From: Balanoglossus misakiensis
Lineage: Eukaryota > Hemichordata
DNA length: 64,000 nucleotides
Assembly (NCBI GenBank): GCA_040954595.2
Contig: CM082594.2
Span: 10,602,001-10,666,000, forward strand
Direction: 5' to 3'
Part shown: in pieces, positions 26,301-41,300 of the stretch
Layout of the letters: each line of letters begins with the position of its first letter
How positions within the stretch are numbered: the first letter of the stretch is position 1
Program-made: the position numbers and the translations under genes
The notes under the pieces: generated by a model
Databases searched by the model: none
Seen by the model: the letters and a program-made list of their open reading frames with translations, nothing else
Told to the model about the DNA's origin: nothing

Positions 26301-29300
26301 ATTGTCTGGGAACTTTTATACTATTGTGCCTTGATGTTGCTTTTCACGTGCAACCATCCGTGAGCTCATTTAAATGGTTAGTTAAACCGTCTTGAAAAGA
26401 TTTTAACTTGACACATTAAATGACTTGGAACTGAAATTCATATACATGGTAATCCAGGATCCCTCTTTTTATTAATTTAAGGGTTTTACGAGCGCATAAA
26501 TCATCAGAAAGGATTATCCAGTCACTCACTGGCCAGGGTCTTCTGGATGGAAGACATGGAGAAAATGACTGGATCATTTTGTATGATTCAAATTACGACT
26601 ACAATTGATGACTTACTTTGCAAACTCTAGCCACTCGGGAGTACACAGTCTGTTGAGAGAAAAAACAGAAGAACAAAAAAAAAATGTGAGTGACATACAG
26701 GTCTAAATAACATCGGCAATCCCTGCAAGGACTTTATAAACTGAACCAGGTCAGAAGGTTAACATCTCTACCAATTATCGCCATCCCCAAGTATGTTCCG
26801 ACTCAGGGGGTCTTTTAAACACATCGGAAATTCCACACCCTACATGGTTAATTACTTTAATTACTTAAAGCCTGCAACCCTCTGAAACGCTAATGAAACG
26901 CGTTCTGAAATGCAAACATATAGCACAGAATCTGGAATTGTTTATCTTCACGGCCAGGGTAGTGAAATAAATGAAGTGATGGAGAATGCTACCTAGTTGG
27001 TGTGACTTGCAAAGTATAAACAGAGCTGTGACCGCTCAGGGTTCATGAGGGAGATGTACTAGCACCTCTATTGGCATTGCATGCTAAATACAGTACATCA
27101 CACCTTGAGATCATTAGAGACCAGTGTTACCACTACACACAGTACTGAGCAGTAAAAAAGACATAAAACAGCCCCTACTGGAACCCATCAAAGGAAAAAG
27201 AAACAGGATGATGTACTCAGTTCTTTTGAACCAAGTCACTGAACCCAGACTTTCACAGTCTATCTTAGACAAAACATTTTTTTCTTTTTAAATAACGAAA
27301 GATAAAACATTTAAAAAATATTAATCTTATTTTGTTAAAGACTTAACTTCTGGCTGAGATTTATTTTAAATCTGCACAGTTGATGTCAGTGTGACCAGTA
27401 CCAGTAATTATCAAGTAAACCCACTGAAGAGAGTTAAAATGCAAAGTCATGTTCACACCAGAAGCAGTGCAGTCACAGGTCGGTACTTGAATACACACTG
27501 GAACAAACAAGCCTTTAGTGTTTACTGAGACTTTTTCTCTTTTCATTAGATACTTAGTGTTAATAAACTTTCTTCTGTGTCCATCCGTGGCTGCATTAAA
27601 TCCATTTGTCCACTGAACAATAAAGGATTCCACTAGACAAATCATGTTTTTAACTCTTGTACGTGAATTACAGTGATTAATCTTGTTTGCCTCACTTCGT
27701 ACGTCACAAGTCTTTTCGACGACAGATCCACCCGCATTTCCATCACAAACGTCTTCAAAACACACAAGGTGGAATTAATCGCGGCTAACAACTGCCAGCT
27801 AGGAGACACAATGAAATACTTCTGCCTGCTGAATCTCACACCATGGTGTTTGAACAGATCAAGATTTTCCCAACGAAAAAAAGACTTATCCCTGCCCTAC
27901 TTGTAGTTCCATGACATCACTGGGTTACCTAGCAACAGTCACTCCCCAGATCCTCTCACAAAGGGGTTGTTTTTAGAGGGGATGAATGGAGACATGTAGC
28001 AATCTTTTGATATTGTGCCCTATGGTATATAGACTTCATGCAAGAATTACTATGCTGTTCTGGTTACTGAATCATACTTGATTGTCAGTTGTGATGATAA
28101 TACTTTCACCATGGCACAACATGACATGCATGTGGAGGACTCTGTAAACTTTTATGATCTTCATTTCGAAATGTCTGATTTGCATACTGTTGGGGTAGGT
28201 GAGCTACAAAGAAATGGAATCACAGCTCATGTGATTACTGGCAATAACAGAGAGAAAACAGACTCAATTGGGCAATGTCATTTTGGCCATGGCTCTCTTT
28301 TTCGCAAGTAACCACGTTCGTGTATAAGATCAAGTGATATGTGATATACTGGGGTACGAAGTTGTTGACTGCAAAAAAGGACAGGCCCTGGAGTCCTACA
28401 ACTGAGTGATGCCATGGGGGACGTCTTTTTAAAAGGCAATGCCGTGTGTTTAAATGGAACAGGGATGGAGACAGAACCCCTCACAAAGGACCTCAACCTA
28501 GGGATCCATCAAAAGGCACATAGACAGTTCAGATACCCACAAAGACGTCTATTATCGCTGCTTTGAATGGAAAACTCAGGGATGCCTTTCTTTCCAGGGG
28601 CGTACAATGAAGACACGGGACAATCAACAGATTCCCCTTTGACTCCGGCATTGAAGCAATTATACAATGTATGTTCCCACAGGAATGTGTTGTGACTGCA
28701 CACCTTTGTAAAATCTTGTCTGCCGCTAAAGTGACTCCAGGTCAAGTTTCCGTTTGGGGAATGGGGGTCTTTCAGCGACTAAAATCACCTGGTTGGGATT
28801 TTAATAGCTTTAAAAGTACACATACAAAAGCAAAATGGAGGGCAATTTTGAAGCTGATGGACTGTTCGTCTCTGTTTTGTTTTGTCAGATACTTACTTAC
28901 TTAGTATGACCCAATTTTGTCATTTGGTTAATAGGAGTCAAGCAACTGAAATCAGAATTGGTACACGATTTTTGGCCATCATGGACTCACTTGGACACAA
29001 AAGCACCACTGTACCTGTCACTGGTTGTAGTATATAAACTAAGTAAAAGTATGCTAGAACAAACTGCCAACTATCGTTGTTTCAAAACCACCAAGAGACA
29101 CACTCTCTTGGCATGCCAAGGCTGCAGTGTCATCCATACAGACAATACAAGCACCTGAGCATGTTGTCTTGAAATGCTACACCTGATCGGAAATGAGCCG
29201 ATTGTAGCTATGCACCACCTTTCGGCCTTGCTTCATGGCTATTTTATTCAGAATCTAATGGAGACCCCACTTCGCCTTCATCACCTTCCTGACCTCATAC

Positions 29301-32300
29301 CTCCCATCTAACCGCTAAAATTCTGGACACTGTATCTTCCAATGCCACTGTATATAAATTCCAATAGCTGTTATTTCAAAATAATCACTTGTTTAAATAT
29401 CCATACAACTTTAATTGAAAACGTCATTAACTTTGTTGATTGTTAGTATAGAGCATTGTATGATGTGAACCGTTTAGGAATGGATAGTTTTTAGCGCTAA
29501 AGAGAGAAATATTTTATAGGATTGCATCTGCGTACATATTTGGTGTGATGCTCGAAAACAGCTGTGAACATTGCTCCCAATGGGAAAACAGATTTAGCTC
29601 TCAGTGCAGTACAGTTCCACAGCGAATAATACATCTACACTATTTTTTTTTCTTTTTCTAACTTCTAAATCTGTTTTTGATTACAAGTTGGCACAAAGAA
29701 ATCCCTCTATGATGAAAGTGTGCATTCCTGGCAAAAGTCAGTCGGAATGGATTTGTCAGAGGTTAAACTCCGGCATATTTGCTTTACATGACTGACTGCA
29801 GTAGAGCTCAAAAGAACGGCACATTCAACGCAAGCTGACAAATTCTTACAAAGCATTCAAAGTCGTTTCCCCACTGCAACAATACAGCTGTGATATTTTG
29901 GGCGTCCGTGGTACATGTTTTGAAAACTTTTCACCAGACAGTGTTGATAATAACTTCTATAGTGATCCACTAGTTCTCAAGGAGAGGTTATCATTTCATA
30001 CGTAGCCATGAAATTTGTTTTGTCCTTTATAAAAGCTAAGAACTGTTTTGTCTAGACAGGTCGAAAACAGTCAGAGTTTGTGTTTTTGAAAGTTATTTTT
30101 AGAGTTTTATGAAAATCAACAGAAAGAAAGGCGTTGACCACTTTTTCAAGGAAAAACAGGATTGTCCAATGACATTGACGGAAGTTTGATTATTAAAAGC
30201 TAAAGAAGAATGCATTATATTTGATGGAAAAAATATCTGAGAGGCTTCTGTAACCCACCTTTCCACAGTTCATGTATTCAACTGCTGTTTCTCTGAAGTA
30301 GAAATAAATATATGGTCCAATCTCGTATGATGACACAAAACTTGGTTCTACAGGAAAAAACAAAAGAAATGCACACATATGAATATCATGAGGTAATAAT
30401 CCTGTAATGTATTTCCTTTCCAGCACATGAGCATTACTGATAGAGAACCACTCCATGAGTGGATGTCCCCAAACCTCTGTCGTTTAGGAAACCTGCCCTC
30501 CACAGATATGAACAAAAATCTACAATATATCCATCATCATACAACATTGGAATATTCTAAACTTGACACTATCACCCATTATGCACCTGGACACTTTTGA
30601 CACAAAGCAAATCTGGTGAAATGTCTGCATCTCTGCTTTGCTAGTTTCCAATAGAATGTAAATTAAAATCAATCACGAATGTGAAATCCTCTTGTTGATC
30701 TGCTTCAGCCCACATGTCAATAATGATAAGTGAGAATGTTAAAATACCAAAATTTCCACAAGAACAATACAGCTATTATATCATTACTCACTCAGTCTAT
30801 ATTGATTCAATAATTATTTTTATATGACATATGAAATATTGATGAAATTGAATCCTTCAAAGAGACAGATTAATTGGTTGTGTACTGTACTGACACAGTA
30901 GTAATTTTTCATGAATGGAATAATGTCTGGGAACCTTGGTGCTGTTTGAACAGCTGTGAAGGGATTGTCCTTTTTCACTTATATTTTTGTGTGATATGGT
31001 GACATGATTAGACAGGCGAAGGCTTGAACTTCATTCATCAATGTCTCGTCTAAATCACTGAACCATGTGTTGTGAAAACCTGGTAACAATTTTGATCCAG
31101 CTGTTGACTGTAGATGTTTGAAATTAAACGTGCCATCACCCTCCTATGAATATAAATGTAGTAAGGCCTTTTAAAATAAAGCCTTCAAATCTCTATAACA
31201 CTGCTATTTATGTCCATTTTACTTTTTTGCAAACTGCCACTGATACACTTTCAAATTTCATGACTTCTGTGATTGGAACTAGAACCTCCTGGTGACACAT
31301 TGATGGATCACCCACGTGTTATCTCCCAGACGCCATACGACAATCACCTATTGCCCACTCAGTGAAACACTTCCTGAAAAACCTTTCCAGTCCACGGATG
31401 TTCAAATCTCAAAGGGGCCGTATCTCTCTCTACTCACCACTGAGCCATTTAGAGTTGGACTGCACTGTTCTGAGAGTCGGCAAATTACCCAGCACTCTTT
31501 TAATGACAGGATCTCTGGCTGTGAAATCGGTTACTGTACCACTGTATATGTTGCCATCTGAGGAGATGAGTGCTGTGTTGTTGTGGTATGGATCATATGG
31601 ACATTTGGACGTCCCGTGTACGCTGCTTGAAACCGCTGATAAATCATTTATCTGAAAAGTCAAAAAAAGGCCGTTTCCGGTCAGAAGATCACATCTTGTC
31701 TGAATTAACAGTAGTCATCTTCTAAATTGTTTTGGAAGCAAATCGGACAAAATAGGCTAGATACTAGACTAGGGAGCTCACTGGTCAGCAAAGCTTTACT
31801 TTCAGGAGGAAAATCTAAACTTTAACGATGCAAGCTTGTCTTTTACTAGACAGTGTACTGAAATATTGGGTGGCCTGTTGTATTTATCAACTATAAAAAT
31901 CCCACACTTAGTTTGTGTATTTGTTCATGTATAATAATAGGTACATTCAGTGAAATATGGTATGTTTTGACTACTCTTTCAGCTCTGTGGGGTCTGATAA
32001 TACTTCCAAGATCATCAAACTGAAATATGACATCAGCATTTAAACAAAGACAGCTGGTCAATCAGGAAAGGGTATCTTTGCTGAATGTCTATACAAAACT
32101 CAATTTTGTTATGAGTAACAAGTAGATTGGTCATTTCTGTTTTCTAAACACATTTCACTGGCCAACCGGATGGGTGCTATAGGTGAAACTCAGAATTCGA
32201 ACTTGCCACGGTACAAAGACAGGCCAAGTATTCCATGTGTACATGCTCATGCACCCACGTGTATTTGTTTGTACTGTCATCACGTGACTTAATTCATGAC

Positions 32301-35300
32301 ATCTCTTTTCCGGGAGTACAGTAGGCCTATTCTAGACAATTATTTTAAAACAAACTAAACATCTCTGATTTATACTCACGGGTCTCCAAGTGCACTGTGG
32401 GGCAAACGCATAGGTACCACACACAAACACAGAGTCTTTCCATGGTAACAGCACTCTGATGAAGTTACGACAGTTCTCCTGCAAATACACAATACGACTT
32501 TCATGAGTATCAAATACATTAAGGGAACATACTCATATCGGTTGCTGGGCAACTAGAAAGGAGTCTGTTTTTGACAGATCAACTAAAGTACTCTTGTGAG
32601 TAAAAGTGAAGAGGAAAATTTTCTTTGTTCAAACATGCGATGATGGATTGTGAGGATATTCCAGTTCATTGCAAATATTTGTGTTTTGAGAGCTGTTGGC
32701 AATACTATCCATTTTGAATCATAAAACTGGACAGGACTTCCTGACAGTCAAAAAGTAAAATTTTACAGCAGGTCTCAATCTATACTACGCCAGAAGAAAA
32801 GGCTGTTGACTCAATTTATGGCTGATGCCCAGTGTTAGCTCTGTTTACACCAAAATCACAGCGAACCTAAGAACACCAGCAGTTCAACACAAATCAAAAT
32901 AAACAGAAGAGCAAAATTTTTATATTTAGCAAAAATAAATCTGACAGAACCAAAAGCAACTGTGCTCCCTGATGACCATCAAAAATAACAAGCTGACATC
33001 TGCTATTTTTACACAATGACCAATCTGCTGGTTGTAACCAGGCCAATAGGCACCAGTTCACCTCATATACTATCAGGGCAAGAGGGAATGTCATTCTACT
33101 TAACATCAAACATTTTCTTCCAGTGAATCTGGGTCAATGCCTGGACTGCGGCAGAAATCTGATACTACAAACATTCATAGAAAATTCTCAGAGTATCTCG
33201 GGTCAAGAATACAGTGGACTTGATGGACTTGAGATACCAATGCACTTCTGTGGCCGTGACTATCAAAGCTTTTCTCATTATAATAAAATGTGTTTTCGTA
33301 CCAGCATAGTATCAGAAAAAAATACTGAAACTAGCATGTGGTATCAAGGTGAAAATCAAAGTAGCATTGAAAAGGTCTTCTTTGAAGGAGGAAATGCCAA
33401 GACCAAGGATGATGTGTACAGGATGTGGCTGTCTGAGATGTAACGCTTATCAATATTTGTGTTGTCTTGAGCAAGATCAGGAAGACAAATATCATTACCA
33501 TCTGACTTCAAATAAACAAATTGAAAGTTCTGGCTAATTTAACTTCAGTTGGCTGTATGATTCTGAGTGTAAGTCTGGGATCCAGACTTGTGGTCATTCG
33601 AAAGACCATATGAGTCTTCCCGGCCGGTGAATTTGCCCCAGAAGACAGATGCATTGTTTTGGTGCTTTAGAGATTGATCAACGTTCTCACATTGTCTATT
33701 CCTCAGTAAATTATCAACTGTTTGACAACCGACTCAGTTATCGAGACTCACAAACTGCTGTCGGCAGAGACAGTAGTCTGTCTGTATTCGTAATCACCTT
33801 TGTTGGACAACTCCGGGGTAAAATTGACTGGAACAAATATAGAAAGCAGGAAATGCGTGGGAGTGCGCGTTTACTTTGTGTTGTTGTTATTTTTGTCACT
33901 CTTTTATAATGCATGAGGGACATTGAACTTCCTAAAACCTTGGCTAATTTGTATTCCATTAAAACAAATGAGCATGTGGTCTATTGATTTTACTAAATCC
34001 CCCCTTTTCTTGGGAAAACAACTGTGAACTTACTAGGAGTACTATCTTTTGGCTGTGACCACCGGGTCACTGACCCCTCCAGGAAAATCTGAAACACAGC
34101 AGCAGCATTTTTTTTTCTCCAGCAGATAAACTTACATATATGGAGTTCTGTTTTAAAACCGAACTTTAAAGAGGAACTTGCATGTTTAAAACAATTAAAG
34201 ACAACATGCAGTACATCAGCTACAGTACTAAACATATTCAATCTGTATACCGTATGTGGACCTCTGTGTTTGTACATTTACTCAATGCGAAACACTTGCA
34301 ACAAACTGTTTTGTTTGAAGATGCAGGTTTTAAAGTTCAACTTATGCACTCTGATTGTTTAGTTCAAAACTGGTTTGACTTCTTTTATTTGATAAACAGA
34401 TAAAACTTTTCGCAACAAGTAAAAGTTTACTTCTGTTTGGTCTGTCGCTGTCTTCAGAACAATTTCGCATCTGTTTACCTAATTAACTTTCACAATGTGT
34501 AAAATTCCACACCATGCTTACAATGATGTCACAGACTAGTCTCCAGTGTTGATGCAACTGTTTGAAAATCAAGTGGCCAAGACATGTACATGTGGCGTAC
34601 CTGGTAAATAGCCTCGAGTCACACCTCTTTACTACAGCACAGATGGAAATGCCTGCCTGCTTACAAATGTCCCATGAGAAATCACGAACATTCTGTATTT
34701 TAAATCTTTCAATATTTTATCTCAGTAAAATAGCCGGCGGGGCGGTTTAACTATGAGGAGCATCGATATGAAGCCTTGTAAGGATTTGTAAAATGTGCCT
34801 GTAAAATTAAACCCGGCATTCCATGCATTATCAAATTTATATTTCCCTCTGGAATATACCTATTTTTCCACATCTGTTAAAATTGACATGTACGGTGCTT
34901 TATGTTGACGTCAACTTTAGCATAACTTATATATTTCTTTATTTCATTTCTGATGCAAATGTTTGCAAGCCCTACTGACACAGCAGCCAGATTGTTTTGG
35001 TCATTCAGAGCCATGCACGATCCTTTCTTTGATTGGAATGCTTCTTGGGGCAATGTCTAACAACCCAAGTACACACTGCATGACAAGACTTGATTATTTG
35101 CATGGAAAGAACCCAGGCAAGGTTTTCAAACAATTGTATAATCCCTGCACTTGTAAGAAAGGAGATCAAGTTAGCCTCTGGGTTTGTATTTCTTCAAGAC
35201 TACCCTGAACAAGATGTGAAATGTTTCCAGACAGTTGAAGGATCTACTTCAGGCGTTTCTAAGACTCACTTCACTGGTCTTTCGTCGCGTCATTTCTCAT

Positions 35301-38300
35301 CAGGACATTCCTGGGTTAGTTTACAAAGTGTGACTGAACTTTACATTTCTTTCTTGTGTCAGCTATGTGGCCGCAAGAATGCATAATACGGGCTGGTTCT
35401 TTTTCCTACGCGATCAACAATCTAATTGCATCTGTGTAACCTGGGCTAGACAATCACATCACCTCATTCGCTGTTGCCATGGTGCTAACATTCTAGATGC
35501 CTTATACTATGCAAATGTTTTCCACACTACCTTGATGAAACTCGTAGATGTATAATTGAAATGAAAAGAGTGACTTTTTGATAGCATCGACAGTTTATCA
35601 ACCCCTTACCATTGGGAAATGCCAAAGTAAGCTGATCTGCACTGAGCGCTGTACAATTGTCACTGACAATTCTGATGTGCGTTGCATACAAAATATGACA
35701 TGACACATCCCTAGAGATTCTACATAAGATTAGAAAAGGAATGTGGATCGGAATTTGGATGAGTGTGCCTCTTTGACAAGGATGAATTTCAGGTCGTACC
35801 AGGACAGTACCTGTACAGTTTCTTCTTATAAGATCTTATAAGATTCTTTAAGATTCTTATAAGTAAATTTTGTACAGTTACTGATTAAACTAATACTCAC
35901 CTCAGATTTTCCTTTGATTTGACATTCCTGTACTGCTTCAGTGTCTGCTTTCCATTCTACTGCCTGTGATTTTCAAAATACAAAGGGTAGAGATCTTTGA
36001 TTAGGAGTCATCACAAAGATGTAGTTGTTTTTTAAGTTGAACATTTTTTCCCAGATTGTTAGGTCCATATGCTGTAGATTAACTAATCAGTGAGAGGCTG
36101 CTTTATGGCACCAGGCCGTATTATAGTTTGTATATTCAGCAGAGCCAACAAGCTTTCAACTCAAGAAACAAAAATCCATCAAGTTATGTAGGTCATCTGT
36201 AAGGTCACCTAAATATTTGAAAGACATAGCTGATTCTCCTCCAAACATTGCACAAGGATTTAATCCTCATAAAATCTATCCTTCATCTCCACACTTACAG
36301 AATGTATAATTCTACCAAGACAGCAGAGCTAACAGGCTGATACTGTGTACTTAAGGAAAATTTCACACACTCCAGCACAATGCATTTACTGTCAAGTTTT
36401 GGGACCTGCCATAAAATGGTTATACTTGGCTTTGCAACATATTTAATCCTTCCTGGACTCAAGAGCTGTAGTCTTATGCTGGATTAGTAGTTGGATTAGT
36501 GTATGTTTTCATACAGACTTTGTACTCTACTGTTCTTATTACTAAAATACCATAAAGGTAATGCAGTCTACAGATGTGTATTCGTCTGTGTGTGTGTTTG
36601 TGTCAGCCTGAACTGACGAGATTCTAAAATCAAAGTTCAGAAGTCATTCCAGGTGAACATTTGTTTTTCAAAATTCCCATTCTTGTATTGTTGTCTCATA
36701 TCAGTAACCTCTCATTTAGAGAGAACTTTGAATTCTGACGAGGGGCAAAGTACTGAAAAACAATCAAGCTTCCAATGATCAATAGGGCACCGGATACCGC
36801 AGAAATATAACAAGATGATCGCAATAACAAGATATCACGTACTAGAATTCCGTTTAAACTGAAAACCTGATAAAAATATTGAAGAAACTGCCGACACCAA
36901 ATTGACTTCGTGAAGAAGGTTCATATGATGCTAGTGAAACAAATCTTCAGACATACATTCATGCATAATTTGTGTCAATACTTTATTATCATTTTTTTGG
37001 GCTGCCAGATGTCAGACTGTTATCAAACCAAACACATACTATAAGTGCATTTGCTGGAGATAGCCCACAGCTATGTTCATATTTTGCAAAATTCTTCCTC
37101 CATAATGGCAAAGCATGACAGGAAGCACCATATCAATATCATGTTTGTGTCAAAGATGCCTTGAACTCTGCTTCTTGATAAATTTAATGGCACCTAGCTG
37201 GTATTCAGACGATAAATATTATCATTTTTTTTATTCTCGAATCCTGACAGAGAACACCAAGTAGAAATCCCAGGGGAAGATGTGTTTGGAGAAAGTTTTT
37301 TTTAAAGTGCTACCTGATGTTCAAACAAACCAGGCATATGTCATCTTCAGTATGCTACACAATATTGTGAAACTTATAGAATATTTCTTTGCATCAACGA
37401 GTCTATGCAATATGGACAGCTTTTTTACATTAGTTTATAAGCACACTGGTCCCTGGGTACATGGCCATCCACCAGTTTTGGCCAATTGCCCCATCCCAGG
37501 AATTCCAGTGTACAAAACATGGCCAAGTATCAAGTTCATAGCTATGTTTTGAATGAACACCAACAGCTAGCTAGCTCTGTTTTGAAAGGTTCTGTTTTGA
37601 AGACCTTGATCGTCAACATTTCTGTCCATTCTCTAAGGGAGCCTTCAGTTATTACAGGGGGTGGGCCGGGGGGATTCACAGCACACCTGAACTGTAACAT
37701 AACCCTCCCCTATCCTCCCTTATAAAAAGTGACCCTCTCCTTATCCCCCCTGCAATTACTGAAGGCTCCCTAAAGGTCAGATATTAGATTTCTGTTCTCT
37801 GAACTCATCTACAGCTGAAGGTCTTTCTGTCACAACAATCCCTGTCTCAATTATGCCAGCGGAGTTCAATTTCTTTGAAGTTTATTTTATGCGGCACACG
37901 CTGCCAAAGCCACTGATGGCAAAATGTGGTTATTTGGGATTTGAGATTTCTACTGGGATGTAAAATTAACAAATTGTCAGTTGTTTGAAAGTTTTGCTGA
38001 TATCAACACAAGGTGCACTATGGGAATTACTACGCGAGTCCGGATCATCCTGGACGATTGAGAAACCAAACTTGGCAATGATCCAAGGGCAAGGCAAAGA
38101 TGCTAGTATTAGTCCAGCGTTGATTGAATGTTTATCAACTGTCATCACAAAAGTGGCAACTAGCTCACCCTTTACAATTTCAGCAAACATTTCTTTCTTG
38201 TATACATCTTACAAAGAACAACCTCTTGGCACTTCATTAAATCTAAAAAGCACACCAAAAATCCGCTGTCTGTCGATCTCACTAAGTCTGAATGAATACT

Positions 38301-41300
38301 TAAAATTAGCCAAAAGTAATATGGAGCATTAAAGCATGGTCTAGAGTCTTTCCTTGGAATTTATTGGCTCTTTGAATCCAGAAAACACAATCTGAATAGC
38401 CAGAATCACAAGGCAAGATTCTAGACTAAATAAAGGTACAGGTCCAGTCAGGTTTGGCAGAGAACTCATTATTGACTTAGTCTAGAATTTCTCTCTTTGA
38501 TTTCTTGGCTTTGTCAACCTTAATCTAAACTACTATTTACTGTACCAGATTATGTAATGATTTGGACAGCTGAAATCACTTGTCATGCACCAGAAATAAG
38601 TGAAATTCTAAAAATGAATAGTTTTTATTTGCACATAGTTTTCTCGCGTGATCGATTTTTTTATACAAGACTTGAAGATATTCAAGGTATTCTTAAAATA
38701 TTATCTTGTACTATTTCCCGCCCGCATACCTTTTGACAGAAACTGTCGAACAGAATCACAACAGTTTACAGAATTGGACATGTATGTTTGTTAAGAAACA
38801 GCCATGTGTAACCGTCTTGGATCAGTTTGCTTTGTGATCAAGATGTGCGTTGTGTTGGAAAGACTGGCATGTATACAAACCTCAATTTCTTCCAGATTTT
38901 CCATTGACAGCTTGAAGAGGTAGTCCCTGGAAAGAGATGGAATAAACACAGGAATCAGACAAAACTCATGGAAACAATATTGGGATTTTTGGTATGAAAA
39001 TTTAACTTGGCATACCTGTAATATTATGGTGTTGCACAGCAAAAACTTTTGCAAAACTTAGCAGAAACTAAACACATACATGTACTGAAGGTTAGCATTG
39101 GGTCACCATTTTTTCTGCAACCCTGGAACCAGGGTCTGCATAACCAGGGTAAAATGCTTTGAACATCACTAGGCACTGCACATATCCCAGATAACCTCCA
39201 CTTGAAGTTAACACCATGACAGATGCAAGCAATCTTGATATGATTATGACTTTGAAATTGAGTCAATCACAACTGAAGCACTCCTGCTGTTCGACGAGAA
39301 TTTTACAAGAGTGAAAACACGATCATAATTATCATATCGTCATGGAACCAATTTCATACAAATTTGTAGCCGGCTAATGTGCAATTATGACAAGCAATGG
39401 GGAATCTGTACCCACTGGCTAAAAATAAAATTCAGGTTCTCTCTTCTATTTCAGGCTAACTTAGAATGTTTATTGGTATACATGTGGGTAGTTATTTGGA
39501 GCTGTACATATAGGTCCTGGACCAATATGTATTGTGAGAGTATTATCACGCAGTTGGCCGAGATCCAGGTTTTCAATATTGTTCTTGATAGTATTGTGAC
39601 ACCAGTATTAGTCATAGTAGCGTATTTGCCCTATTGCCAAGTGAGTGGGGTGACTGCTTGAGCATTCAAGCACTGACTAATTGTACAATCTGTTGTCTTT
39701 CGAGAGACCATTTCACCGTACAAAAGTCCAGACTTCCTTCCGAACACAATGAGGGTAAATGAAACTATCTGGAGTATACCACAGACAGATTTTATTTCAC
39801 TTTGCTCACTTCAGTAGCCAGGGTTGTATGCTGGGAAAGACTGCACTTGATATGTGTCAAGAAATTTAGAAACATTAAGTGTCTCTCAAGTACAGGAGTC
39901 AAATTCACTTTGTAGTCCAAGTTTCCCACCTATATTGCTCATTAAGTCCGTCATTTACCCATGTGGGAAAAGTTGAGAACAGGGACTTCATTTTACAGGT
40001 CTTTGACTTTCAATTACTTTTCATGACTTTGACAAGAATGTTTTCGTGGAATTCAACAACTCTGTGTATCAAACCTGGGACTAAAATCTGTGCCCGCAAT
40101 TTTAACCTACATCCACATGAGCTTACTATGCAATGAAAATACTCTAGGGCTAATAATGTTATTCTACCATGTAATGTACATACTTTATCTGGGCTAATAA
40201 ACTTCTGCTCTGTCAAGTTCAGTCTAGGCTAAGTTCAAGGACAGCCAAGTCCCCTAATCATAACTCGCTCAGCAGGGTAATTGTGTTTTGATTTGCCTAA
40301 TATCTTGCTGGGTTCACATGTGTAGAGCCTTTGACGTAGGCTTTAATTGACATGAAATACCACGCTCACATTCACAACTGACAAGTGGAGAGATTCCTCA
40401 TCTTTTTGCCTTCTTTTACGTTCATCCATAGAAACTTGAGAAAACTCGAGAATATATGTTGTGTCCATACATGTCTTTTAACAAACACTGACAATTGTAC
40501 CAGTACAAGTGGAAATTTATGTGGATTTTAACACAAAAATGCGTGCATGTACGGCAACAATGCTAGCAAGTTGGTGACATCTTCAGGTTTTTCCTCAAAC
40601 AGACCGATAGAGTGGAAAGTCAAAGTCGACATCATTGCAAAAACCTGGTCACTGTTGTAAAGAACACTGATCAGCTGACTGACAGAAACCCTATCCACTA
40701 CTTCAAACAACGCTGGGGGGCAATTGTTGTACACACGCCAACTTCAACATAGTCTGTAAACTGTTACTTGTTGATGCAGAAAAAAAACACCATCACGTAT
40801 TGATTTCATCCAATGTTTGTGTGTTCTTTACATTTCATGGTCTAGTTGGAGTAAAAAGATGTTTCCATAGTAATGTTATTGAATACTGTGTCAATATGAA
40901 AGAATCTGGCTTGACTGCAGTTAACGTACATGTATTTATGGTAATAATGTACGATAATACCTTGTGCGATCACGCTACAGTATACAACTTTTTTGCATAT
41001 TTTACACAACCTTTTGATTGTCACAAGACTTTAATCTGAAATATGATACGAGTAGAGTTTTCCCATATTCTGCGTCACAGGGAAATTATGACACTTACTT
41101 CTAATCTCAGAAGAATTTTGGATAAGTACCAAGAAATGTACGTCAATGAAATATTTGCAACACGTGAACTGGCGGCCGGAACACTTGGTCTTGAATGGTA
41201 TAAATATTGCGTGTTGAGACAAACACGCAGTATATCACGTGACTCTGAGGTTTGCCGACTAGTATAGAATGAACAACACATGCAGCATGTATGTGCAGGG

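Noticed and set aside
27361-27765. 134-codon minus-strand ORF in SEMA5 intron 7
   Set aside because: No family similarity, no splice context and mixed composition typical of chance frames; it lies wholly within an intron.
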